DNA from: JBNKDD01 sp050288085
Lineage (GTDB): Bacteria > Chloroflexota > Anaerolineae > Aggregatilineales > UBA3940
Assembly: GCA_050288085.1 (NCBI GenBank)
Contig: JBNKDD010000169.1
Span: forward strand, 1 to 12,315
Direction: 5' to 3'
DNA: 12,315 bases
The translations under genes and the position numbers were made by a program. Position 1 is the first letter of the stretch, and the number at the start of each line of letters is the position of its first letter. The notes under the pieces were generated by a model, which searched no databases, had not been told where the DNA came from, and was given only the letters and a program-made list of their open reading frames with translations. Shown here piece after piece: positions 6,285 through 12,315 of this stretch.

Positions 6285-6314
6285 GTTTACATCATAAACC
6301 AAATATGCTATACT
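6285..6314 (+). promoter_or_regulatory. Extended -10 sigma-70-type promoter with overlapping dyad
   Basis: TTTACA at 6286-6291 and TATACT at 6309-6314 are separated by exactly 17 bases, and TG at 6306-6307 gives an extended -10. The start of transcription would be near 6321. A dyad GTTTA-N5-TAAAC (6285-6289 and 6295-6299) covers the -35 hexamer, a good position for a repressor site. The regulator encoded second in the transcript is an obvious candidate to bind it; that link is inference. Confidence 0.7.
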
Positions 6315-6387
6315 AATGTCTGGACCAACTTACTGTATCTGTATGCGTTTCTATAATTGAACGAAAAAAGGATTCTAAAAAACAAAA

Positions 6388-7071
6388 ATGAACGTTCAAC
6401 CAGATGTTAAAAACCTCGTCCAGAAGACTCAGCAATACGAGTTTTCCGACGGCTTACGAGATATGCAATTCGCCATTTTGATGATCGGCACCGGGCTGAC
6501 TACCTGGCTGATCATGGATCGGGCCGATATCTGGCTTGTTGGAATATGGAGGCTTGCGGACACACTTGGCTCATGGGCAAGGTGGTTGTCCATGCTATTG
6601 GTCTTCATACCGGCGCTGCTGACCGCCGGAGCCTTAGCCCTGATGAACTACATCCGGCGGCGCTGGCTGTGGCAGAAAAGCGGGTTTGTCAAACCCATGA
6701 ACATTGTTGTGCCGCGCCGCGTGGCGTTTATCTCTGTTGCCCTCTTCATGGTCGGGATGGCTATTGGCCTGGGCGGATCATTCCTGGGGTTTAGCAGCGA
6801 TCAATTTGCACTGCGGGCATTATTTGCTTCATCCGGCTGGTCATTCGGATATTCCCTGTTCGGAATGGGAAAATCTATCGATCTCCAGCGGTATGTCCGG
6901 TTAGGTCTGATCGGCGGTCTGGCTTCAACCATCCTGTTTATTCTGCCAATCACCAGTGGGCAGGCCGCCCTGATACTGGGGCTGGGTTGGGGCATAGCCT
7001 TGATCATCAGCGGAATTAGACCTTTCATGAATACCGTACACACTTTGCGGGAGGCACATGGTGAGCGATGA
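6388..7071 (+). CDS. Six-helix integral membrane protein paired with an HTH_34 regulator
   Basis: A 227-residue membrane protein of unknown function. Likely transmembrane segments are at about 27-43, 64-87, 111-132, 140-160, 170-188 and 192-210. A basic cluster (YIRRRWLWQK, 88-97) after the second segment suggests a cytoplasmic loop. The N-terminal segment, QYEFSDGLRDMQ (16-27), just before the first helix looks like a conserved signature of a small membrane family that I have seen next to winged-helix regulators; I cannot name the family. No transporter or enzyme motif is visible. The ATG at 6388 has an A-rich leader and only a distant AAAGGA (6367-6372), so translation initiation may be modest. 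Its last 14 bases overlap the regulator gene, and a strong promoter precedes it. The two genes almost certainly form one transcript. Confidence 0.75.
   Translation: MNVQPDVKNLVQKTQQYEFSDGLRDMQFAILMIGTGLTTWLIMDRADIWLVGIWRLADTLGSWARWLSMLLVFIPALLTAGALALMNYIRRRWLWQKSGFVKPMNIVVPRRVAFISVALFMVGMAIGLGGSFLGFSSDQFALRALFASSGWSFGYSLFGMGKSIDLQRYVRLGLIGGLASTILFILPITSGQAALILGLGWGIALIISGIRPFMNTVHTLREAHGER
7049..7054 (+). promoter_or_regulatory. Shine-Dalgarno inside the membrane gene for the regulator
   Basis: GGGAGG lies three bases before the ATG at 7058 and six before the in-frame GTG at 7061. The spacing favours GTG 7061, which would shorten the regulator by one residue and make the overlap 11 bases rather than 14. 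Confidence 0.6.
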
Positions 7072-7393
7072 ACTGGATGACATCGATGAATTCAAGGAGA
7101 TCATCAACCTCGACCGGTTGATCCATGAACCGGCCCGGCTGGCAATCATGGCGGTGCTCTCAGCCTGTAAAAGCGCGGATTTTACCTACCTGCTAAACGC
7201 CACCGGGTTGACCAAAGGCAATCTCTCAGCACAGTTACGGAAGCTCGAAGAGGGTGAGTACGTCACAATCAACAAGGGGTTTAAAGGCAAATACCCCAAC
7301 ACCACCTGTGCGCTAACGCCAGAGGGTCGAAGAGCCTTTAACTCCTACTGGAAGCAGTACCGCGCTCTGGCTGATACTATCGACCAATCATAA
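7058..7393 (+). CDS. Winged-helix transcriptional regulator (HTH_34/MarR-ArsR-like)
   Basis: A 111-residue DNA-binding protein consisting almost entirely of one winged helix. LDRLIHEPARLAIMAVL (14-30) forms the first helix. FTYLLNATGLTKGNLSAQLRKLE (41-63) contains the helix-turn-helix, with TKGNLSAQLRKLE as recognition helix. YVTINKGFKGKYPNTTCALT (68-87) forms the wing, and EGRRAFNSYWKQYRALAD follows as a dimerisation helix. The pattern matches the HTH_34 (PF13601) type of one-domain regulator. No ligand pocket or metal-binding cysteine pair is visible. Such regulators are usually dimeric repressors; here the likely target is the dyad over the -35 at 6285-6299, which would make the unit self-regulated. 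It is translationally coupled to the membrane gene, so the two probably act in one stress or envelope response. The choice of ATG 7058 or GTG 7061 is open. Confidence 0.9.
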   Translation: MVSDELDDIDEFKEIINLDRLIHEPARLAIMAVLSACKSADFTYLLNATGLTKGNLSAQLRKLEEGEYVTINKGFKGKYPNTTCALTPEGRRAFNSYWKQYRALADTIDQS

Positions 7394-7399
7394 CAAGAT

Positions 7400-7425
7400 G
7401 GAGCCATCCCAATGCGGATGGCTCC
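7400..7425. terminator. Perfect 10-bp hairpin between convergent genes, probable terminator
   Basis: GGAGCCATCC at 7400-7409 pairs exactly with GGATGGCTCC at 7416-7425 around the six-base loop CAATGC. It begins seven bases after the regulator stop and ends 17 bases before the MFS stop. The downstream run is only TCTCATG on the plus strand, and the minus side is also T-poor, so termination may be weak or factor-assisted. Confidence 0.65.
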
Positions 7426-7441
7426 TCTCATGTATCAACAA

Positions 7442-8752
7442 TTATCCGGCAGATACCTCGATGGGGCCTCCTGACTGCTCTAATTCAGCCCGCTCTTTGA
7501 GCTGCTCACGGAGAACAGCAATATCACGCGGGATCAAGTAGGCTGCCACCCCGTAGAAGATCGAACAAATCACCCAGGTGCTGGTACAGATCAACAGCAT
7601 GGCAGTACTCAGACTGGCCTTGTCTGCGATAATACCCGCCAGCAGGGGCGCGGTCGCGGCACCGATATTCTCGATGAATAACTGGATCGCCAGGGCCGTA
7701 CTGCGTACTTCCGGCAGTGTGATGTCATAGACCGACGCGATCATGTTCGGTGAGGCAATCGGCATGAAGATGGCCGTAATGCTCAACAGGACAGCAAATT
7801 GTACTTTGTTATCAATTGGTGTCTTAATCGCCAGTACCAGGAATGCCGCCCCCAGCAGCACGCCCACCGCTGAAACAATCAGCCTGCCACCTGATGTTCG
7901 TTTAAACGCCCAGTCGCCTGCCGATCCGCCAACAAAATAGCCAGAAGCCAGGATCAGCACCACAATCGACATGGTGATCAGTATCGAGTTTTCATCATAA
8001 CCACGTTCAACTTCGAGGTAACGGAAAATCCAAAAGGTGATCACCTGCCAGGGGAACACGCCAAAAAAGCCCTGGGTGAACAACAGAAGCATGGTCGGTT
8101 TACGGAAAAGCTGTTTGGCCGTCTGCCAATCAAACCGGTAGATGCCGATCTCATCCAGGTTAGCCAGTTCGGGTTCACTCTGGCCGCGAGCCGGTTCACG
8201 CACGCCAAAGAAGATCACAGCCGCCAGCAGCATCCCCAGCCCGCCAGTGATATAAAACACCGACCGCCAGCCGATCTTAGCACCCAGCAGCAGCGCTAAC
8301 AGCATCCCCATCAGGTAACCAAGAGGTGAGGTCAACTGCAAGAAGCCATAAATCTTGCCGCGCACCTCCGGGCCAAAGTAGTCGGCGATGATGCTGTGCA
8401 AACCGGGATAACTGGAGTCATCAATGCCGGTCGAAGCACGGGTCACCAGGAAGGCCGGATAGGTGCGGACAATCGCGTTCAGCCAGGTGGTCGCCCCCCA
8501 GATAAACGATGCTGCCGCCAGCAGCTTGGCACGGGCATAGCGATCATACAGGTAACCCCACAGTGGATAGAAGACAGCCCCAACCAATAAGGCCGCCGTC
8601 GAGACCGCCCCCATCTGGCTCTGACTGATCTGGAAGGTCTCCATGATGGGCGTGGTAAGCGGGCCGATTAGCAGTTTATCGGATTGATGGAGGAGCATGA
8701 AGGCAAAAAATACCGCCACGACAAACCAACGATGCCGGGATGATGATTTCAC
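7442..8752 (-). CDS. Major facilitator superfamily transporter (spinster-like)
   Basis: A 436-residue secondary transporter from the GTG at 8752, with the usual twelve hydrophobic segments in two halves and a hydrophilic central loop (about 185-217). The MFS loop 2-3 signature is GYLYDRYARAKLLA (66-79), with the Asp-Arg pair intact. Other landmarks are HQSDKLLIGPL (22-32) in the first helix and TRASTGIDDSSYPGLHS (104-120) followed by DYFGPEVRGK (124-133). This arrangement resembles the spinster-type branch, whose members move lipids, sugars or organic anions with protons; the substrate here is unknown. The start is fixed by AGGAGG at 8763-8758, five bases before the GTG. The longer frame to the GTG at 8812 has no good ribosome binding site and adds 20 polar residues. 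It is divergent from the 61-residue gene across 81 bases and convergent with the HTH_34 unit. Confidence 0.9.
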   Translation of the reverse strand: MKSSSRHRWFVVAVFFAFMLLHQSDKLLIGPLTTPIMETFQISQSQMGAVSTAALLVGAVFYPLWGYLYDRYARAKLLAAASFIWGATTWLNAIVRTYPAFLVTRASTGIDDSSYPGLHSIIADYFGPEVRGKIYGFLQLTSPLGYLMGMLLALLLGAKIGWRSVFYITGGLGMLLAAVIFFGVREPARGQSEPELANLDEIGIYRFDWQTAKQLFRKPTMLLLFTQGFFGVFPWQVITFWIFRYLEVERGYDENSILITMSIVVLILASGYFVGGSAGDWAFKRTSGGRLIVSAVGVLLGAAFLVLAIKTPIDNKVQFAVLLSITAIFMPIASPNMIASVYDITLPEVRSTALAIQLFIENIGAATAPLLAGIIADKASLSTAMLLICTSTWVICSIFYGVAAYLIPRDIAVLREQLKERAELEQSGGPIEVSAG

Positions 8753-8757
8753 AACGG

Positions 8758-8763
8758 CCTCCT
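8758..8763 (-). promoter_or_regulatory. Ribosome binding site deciding the MFS start
   Basis: AGGAGG on the minus strand, five bases before the GTG at 8752-8750. It is much stronger than the sequence before the alternative GTG at 8812. Confidence 0.8.
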
Positions 8764-8833
8764 GTACGGTGGTAGGGTCAAATGACTCCAGGGTAAAATC
8801 AAGACAACGCACATCTCAGCCAGGATACCAGCT

Positions 8834-9019
8834 ATGCCTACCAACAAACACCAACAATTACAGCAAGAAATTACCGCCCTACAACGTGAGCTAGAAGAAC
8901 TGACTGCCAGCTTACCCAAACACTCGATCAAAGCCTCGCAGTTAATGCGGATCGAAGAACTCGAAGACCAGATTGCCGAGAAACAATCCGCGCTAACCCG
9001 ACTCAGTCAAGCGGAATAA
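8834..9019 (+). CDS. Small coiled-coil protein, 61 residues
   Basis: A short, highly charged, almost wholly helical protein. Heptad-like Leu/Ile spacing runs through QLQQEITALQRELEELTASL (8-27) and again through MRIEELEDQIAEKQSALTRL (38-57). The break between them, PKHSIKASQLMRIEELED (28-45), gives two helices that could fold as a hairpin or pair with a partner. Small proteins with a HSI-x-x-x-x-MRIEELE core seem familiar from other genomes, but I know no assigned function. AGGA at 8822-8825 with an eight-base spacer supports the ATG at 8834. It is divergent from the MFS gene. Its last 17 bases overlap the 3' end of the convergent glycosyltransferase gene, so the two transcripts would be antisense there. 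There is no cysteine, membrane segment or DNA-binding motif. Confidence 0.72.
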   Translation: MPTNKHQQLQQEITALQRELEELTASLPKHSIKASQLMRIEELEDQIAEKQSALTRLSQAE

Positions 9020-10994
9020 CAATCAACTGTCCGGCAGGATTCCCCGCTGCATCGAGGATATCCACTCCCTGGGATTCCGTTTCACTGACGAAGCTGTACA
9101 TGGCGATCACCAGTTCATAATTCCCATCTACCGGGGCATTAGCATCAACCGGCAGGCTGATCGATGTTGTGCTCAGGTCACCGGTATGCCAGAATATCGA
9201 ACGCACAAAATGTACATCGGTCTGACCCCGGCGCAGGCCATCATCGGTGAACAACTGCACCGAAAAAGAATAATCGTCATCAGCAGAAGGTGGGAGGCTC
9301 CACACCCCCCAGGTGAGTGTCAAGCGCAGCCGTCCACCCGGTTCAATCAGCGAACGCAAAATCGACGGCGACACGTCCAACAGGTCAATCCCGTTTGCCA
9401 GCCGCGTCATCACGCTGTAACCGGAGGTATCCGGCGGTGGTTTCAATTGTAAGCTGTAATCCCCATCAGCATGCTGGGTGATACTCACATACTCCCCGTT
9501 TGGCATCACCTCGATCCCATCACCGCCTATCAGCACCAGGTCGAGATCGCCCAGGAGAGCATCAAACACGGCGGCACCGCCATCCTGATCGGGATCGTCT
9601 CCGGTCGTGTAAACCACCACCGGCAATCCATCTGCTTTGGCATACTGCCGGGCCAGGGAAGCTGTCCCCCACAACTCGCGAACCGGGCGGCCATGCCCAC
9701 CATAGATCGACGTGGTGCTGACATAATGCAGCATCCCGACATATTCCGTGATCTGCCAAATTCCCAGCACGGCGATCCAGACGGCAACCGGAATCAACAA
9801 TGTACGGGCTGGCAGTTTCCAACGCACACCCACCCAATCGATCAGATCAACCAGCATAATCCCGACCGCTAACAACTGCACCGGGTAAAGCAGGATATAG
9901 CGATGCACCAATGCCGGGTCAAGGCGAAGGAACATCCACATCAGGGTGGGCAGAACAATCCACAGCGCGAGTAAAGTGGTAGTTGGGTTGTATCCCTCGT
10001 AATTTGTTGTAACGCGGCGTACAGCCTGCGCAAGGGCCTTAAAAACCACATACAGCATTCCGATCACAATCAACCAGAGTTGAATCTTATCCAGAATACC
10101 GACTGGCTCCGGCAGCCACAGCGTTGTATAGAAATCCTGAAAACGATCACCGGCTAATGCATGATATTGATAGCCGGTCGCGATGTGGGCAGCGAAAAGC
10201 AGACGGTCAAGTGGAGAAAAAGCCCCGCCGGAATCCCCGCCCATTGATCCAATTAACGACAGATCGGTGCGCCCGGTGATAAACTCCATCGCATAGGGCA
10301 GGATCAGGAGCAAAAGCCCCCCTACTCCGATCAGGATCCACAGCACAAACTTCTTAACGCCCTCGACTTCGGCGGCCTGTTTAAGCGCCGGGATATGAAG
10401 CACCACAAACGCCACGATAATAACGGCGAAAATCGCATCACCCAGGTAAACGCCCAGCAAACCACCTGACGCGATCAATGTCCAGATCACAGCCTTTGGC
10501 TTGCGATCCACGATCAGGGCAGATAATGCCAGCATCAACACCAGGGTCAGCGCCGGGATATTCTGCGCCCAGATTTTCCGGCTGAAGAAGATCGCCCAGG
10601 GGGACAGGGCAAATAGAGCCGCTGCGATCAAGCCTACCCGCTCATCGTAATAGCGTGCCCCCAACCGATAAGTCAGCCAGACGGACAGCACGCCCAGCAA
10701 TCCCATAAAGGCCGATGCCAGCGCCGGATTGCGGGTAATCGATAAGGGGATCGCCAGCAGATAGGTAATTAAAGGGGGATGCGGCAGGCTGATATCGGCC
10801 AGCACACCGGTCGGCCAGACACCATCATGGATCAGGCTCAGCGATTGTCGGGCGATACCGGCCTCGTCAAATTTAAACTCTGTGATCCCCGGCCAGCCGA
10901 TCCGCAGGATCAAGGCAAGCAGCAGAATACCGATCAGAATTGGCGTGTGAAACGGTACACCGCCCTCTGCCTTTTCGCGATCCTGTCGTATCAC
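9003..10994 (-). CDS. GT39-like (PMT/ArnT fold) membrane glycosyltransferase with C-terminal beta domain
   Basis: A 663-residue GT-C type glycosyltransferase. About eleven or twelve transmembrane segments lie between residues 17 and 417. The first outer loop contains EFKFDEAG (39-46), with the Asp43-Glu44 pair expected of the catalytic base region, and PHPPL (71-75), a typical PMT_2 motif. Further markers are FALSPWAIFFSRKIWAQN (128-145) and the LDPALVHRYILL segment (358-369). Members transfer a sugar from a polyprenyl-phosphate donor to a protein, lipid or glycan on the outer face of the membrane; donor and acceptor are not determinable here. Residues 425-663 are an extracytoplasmic region that ends in a beta-rich domain resembling the one in the truncated gene at 11755-12315. 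The GTG at 10994 has GGGGAG about five bases upstream and lies ten bases after the methyltransferase stop. The gene is last in its operon. Confidence 0.9.
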   Translation of the reverse strand: MIRQDREKAEGGVPFHTPILIGILLLALILRIGWPGITEFKFDEAGIARQSLSLIHDGVWPTGVLADISLPHPPLITYLLAIPLSITRNPALASAFMGLLGVLSVWLTYRLGARYYDERVGLIAAALFALSPWAIFFSRKIWAQNIPALTLVLMLALSALIVDRKPKAVIWTLIASGGLLGVYLGDAIFAVIIVAFVVLHIPALKQAAEVEGVKKFVLWILIGVGGLLLLILPYAMEFITGRTDLSLIGSMGGDSGGAFSPLDRLLFAAHIATGYQYHALAGDRFQDFYTTLWLPEPVGILDKIQLWLIVIGMLYVVFKALAQAVRRVTTNYEGYNPTTTLLALWIVLPTLMWMFLRLDPALVHRYILLYPVQLLAVGIMLVDLIDWVGVRWKLPARTLLIPVAVWIAVLGIWQITEYVGMLHYVSTTSIYGGHGRPVRELWGTASLARQYAKADGLPVVVYTTGDDPDQDGGAAVFDALLGDLDLVLIGGDGIEVMPNGEYVSITQHADGDYSLQLKPPPDTSGYSVMTRLANGIDLLDVSPSILRSLIEPGGRLRLTLTWGVWSLPPSADDDYSFSVQLFTDDGLRRGQTDVHFVRSIFWHTGDLSTTSISLPVDANAPVDGNYELVIAMYSFVSETESQGVDILDAAGNPAGQLIVIPLD

Positions 10995-11004
10995 AGCGTC
11001 TCCC

Positions 11005-11733
11005 CTACTTCTGGCAGATCAGCAATACATGTGGATAGGGCAGGTAGTCATTCAACCGGTAGATCAACACTTTGCTAAACCCAGCTTTTAACAGGTGATA
11101 ACGCCATACACGAGCATCCCGATAATGCACCGGATATTTCGGGTACATCAACTTATCCAGGAGATAGGTAAACCACAGTTTATAGACCGGCCTGGTATTG
11201 ATATCCTTCACAATGAAAATACCACCCGGCGACAACTGGCGATAAACCGATTGGATGATCCGAAAAGCGCCCTCGTGACTCAGGTGATGGAGCAAGTCCA
11301 GTACCACAACCGCATCAAAGGGGCCGTGATCAAACTGGTAATCATTGACATCCCCGACGTAAAATGTCGCATTGTCAAGCCCGTTTTGTGCTGCCACTGA
11401 CCGGGCCTGCTCGATCCGCTTCTCGTCAAAGTCGATACCAAAAACCTGTCGATCAGCGCTGTGCATCGCAAAGTAGTTGGCAAACAGCCCAAACCCACAC
11501 CCGATATCCAGCACTTTGGCATTTTCCGGTAGATGCTGCTCAATCGCTTCGAGGAAAGAGCTGTTGATGATCATAAACCGGATGCGAGAATAGGTTCGGA
11601 TAATCCAATCGCTGTAAGAGCCGATAATCCTATGTTTGATCTCGGCCTCATGGTTGTCATCAACCCACGCCTCAAGGGTGGAATTGCGAACAAACTTCTT
11701 TACCTCTGTCGAATTAACAATAGTACGACTCAT
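11005..11733 (-). CDS. Class I SAM-dependent methyltransferase
   Basis: A 242-residue Rossmann-fold methyltransferase. Motif I is AKVLDIGCGFG (72-82), which binds the methionine part of S-adenosylmethionine. The acidic residue after strand 2 is Asp101 in GIDFDEKRIEQAR (99-111), binding the ribose. FYVGDVNDYQFD (124-135) contacts the adenine, and FDAVVVLDLLHHLSH (139-153) is motif IV. The rest, with LSPGGIFIVKDI (167-178) as strand 5, completes the fold. The N-terminal 65 residues are helical and probably cap the substrate site. The aromatic stretch VYKLWFTYLLDKLMYPKYPVH is unlike small metabolite methyltransferases, so a lipid or glycan acceptor is plausible, but that is inference. AGGA five bases upstream supports the ATG at 11733. 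It lies 21 bases after the upstream gene and ten before the glycosyltransferase, which fits methylation of a surface glycan or its lipid carrier. Confidence 0.92.
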   Translation of the reverse strand: MSRTIVNSTEVKKFVRNSTLEAWVDDNHEAEIKHRIIGSYSDWIIRTYSRIRFMIINSSFLEAIEQHLPENAKVLDIGCGFGLFANYFAMHSADRQVFGIDFDEKRIEQARSVAAQNGLDNATFYVGDVNDYQFDHGPFDAVVVLDLLHHLSHEGAFRIIQSVYRQLSPGGIFIVKDINTRPVYKLWFTYLLDKLMYPKYPVHYRDARVWRYHLLKAGFSKVLIYRLNDYLPYPHVLLICQK

Positions 11734-11754
11734 AACTTTCCTGTCATGGCAGTA

Positions 11755-12315
11755 TCAAGGCTCGATAGAAATGGGGGTCAAGGGCAGCACATTGTCGCCG
11801 GCAGTCCGATCACCAGGATCGGTGATTGGAACCCGCATACCGGTTATCCAATCATATAAGCCCACACTCAGTTCATACTCTCCCGGCGGCAGATCACCCG
11901 GCAGGCTCAGGCTGTGCCAGTCTTCCCACACGTCTCCTGCTTTCCACAAAGAGGTAGGCAGGGAGCCATCCAATGGTGCACGGTCAGCCTGAGCGACCAG
12001 TTCTCCGTTTGAGTCATATAGATGTACAAACAGCACAGCATCAACTGGCAGCGGTGCATCGACATTCCAGACCAACCGAAATTCGACAGTAGCACCCGGC
12101 GCATAAGCCCCCGGTGATAAATCATAACCGCGCAAATCCACCGCATCGCCAAATCGGGCATTGACCTCGCTCGATGGCTCGACAATTGAAGACGGGTAAC
12201 GCTCAACCATCCGCGCCCGGCCAAGCAGTACCAGATCGTCGTCGAACATATTCCCCTGACTGTCGCTCACCTCAAGCCGGTGTAAAGTGCTTTTATCATA
12301 AACGGTCAGATACAA
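11755..12315 (-). CDS. C-terminal beta domain of a probable membrane glycosyltransferase (5' end outside window)
   Basis: The frame is open to the right edge and no good start or ribosome binding site is seen, so the 187 or so residues here are the end of a larger gene. They form a beta-rich domain with the pattern seen after the membrane part of many Chloroflexota GT39-like proteins. It contains FGDAVDLRGYDLSPGAYAPG, VEFRLVWNV, VDAVLFVHLYDSNGELVAQAD, a LPTSLWKAGDVWEDWHSLSLP block, and LPPGEYELSVGLYDWITGMR, ending in a short strand. Such domains look like carbohydrate-binding or lectin-like folds on the outer face of the membrane. The related gene downstream ends in a similar domain, so the parent is probably also a glycosyltransferase, though the catalytic part is not in view. 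It is first of the three genes visible in this operon, 21 bases before the methyltransferase. Confidence 0.8.
   Translation of the reverse strand: MYLTVYDKSTLHRLEVSDSQGNMFDDDLVLLGRARMVERYPSSIVEPSSEVNARFGDAVDLRGYDLSPGAYAPGATVEFRLVWNVDAPLPVDAVLFVHLYDSNGELVAQADRAPLDGSLPTSLWKAGDVWEDWHSLSLPGDLPPGEYELSVGLYDWITGMRVPITDPGDRTAGDNVLPLTPISIEP

Larger units (their letters stand above)
6163..6387 (+). other. Intergenic stretch with an inverted repeat and the downstream promoter
   Basis: No convincing gene on either strand. It is AT-rich. It holds an inverted repeat with arms AGCCTAT (6188-6194) and ATAGGCT (6221-6227), partly extended by CATA/TATG with one bulged A. The loop contains GCGAAGC (6204-6210), a sequence known to fold as an unusually stable mini-hairpin in single-stranded DNA. 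The second half carries the promoter of the membrane protein gene. The leader from about 6321 to 6387 is A-rich. Confidence 0.6.

Noticed and set aside
8753..8812. N-terminal extension of the MFS frame to the GTG at 8812
   Set aside because: No good ribosome binding site, whereas AGGAGG lies five bases before the GTG at 8752, and MFS proteins of this kind start close to the first helix.
9186..9872. Plus-strand open frames of up to 133 codons opposite the glycosyltransferase
   Set aside because: They are antisense shadows of a clear GT39-like gene and have no recognisable domain; the same holds for frames at 11095-11400 and 11533-11992.
1..12315. Mobile element or phage signature around the AT-rich nuclease
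   Set aside because: No transposase, integrase, terminal inverted repeats or target duplications are visible next to 1145-1768.

Overview
The window looks like a stretch of chromosome from a member of the Chloroflexota, most likely class Anaerolineae. This is an inference from style, since no marker gene is present. The signs are a lipoprotein with a long Pro/Thr stalk followed by LGFP-like repeats, GT39-type membrane glycosyltransferases with large C-terminal beta domains, a winged-helix (HTH_34-type) regulator paired with a membrane protein, and a moderate GC content with short intergenic gaps. I see no rRNA, tRNA, CRISPR array, transposase or phage gene.

Left block (1-4555, plus strand): a tightly packed run of six genes ending at a strong hairpin terminator. 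They are the tail of an unrecognised protein, a membrane-anchored alpha/beta hydrolase, a GIY-YIG nuclease that is visibly AT-richer than its neighbours, a Gfo/Idh/MocA oxidoreductase, a T2-family isoaspartyl peptidase/L-asparaginase, and an LGFP-like lipoprotein whose start lies inside the asparaginase gene. Gaps of 16-38 bases and overlaps of 14 and 26 bases suggest one transcription unit. The chemistry is scavenging or catabolic: ester or peptide hydrolysis, sugar or polyol oxidation, asparagine/isoaspartyl turnover. The nuclease looks like an insertion into it.

Middle block (4577-7425): a minus-strand YkvA/DUF1232 protein is divergent from a stand-alone class III cyclase-homology protein across a 226-base region rich in inverted repeats. 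The cyclase-like protein keeps its metal-binding and adenine-specifying residues but lacks the transition-state Asn and Arg. After its terminator and a mostly empty 225-base stretch comes a well-formed extended -10 promoter. This drives a two-gene unit, a six-helix membrane protein overlapping an HTH_34 regulator, which is probably self-regulated.

Right block (7442-12315): a minus-strand MFS transporter is divergent from a 61-residue coiled-coil protein. The 3' end of that small gene overlaps a convergent minus-strand operon. Read in its own direction, the operon runs from the C-terminal domain of a truncated protein, through a SAM methyltransferase, to a full-length GT39-like glycosyltransferase, with gaps of 21 and 10 bases. 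It probably builds or decorates a cell-surface glycan or lipid-linked glycan.

Several translation starts were moved from the longest open frame to a downstream start on ribosome-binding-site or signal-peptide grounds: 3674 for the lipoprotein, 5335 for DUF1232 and 8752 for the MFS. The strongest candidates for something undescribed are the catalytically altered cyclase domain with its repeat-rich divergent promoter and DUF1232 partner, and the GIY-YIG protein with an unassigned 100-residue N-terminal region. None of these amounts to a demonstrated new system.
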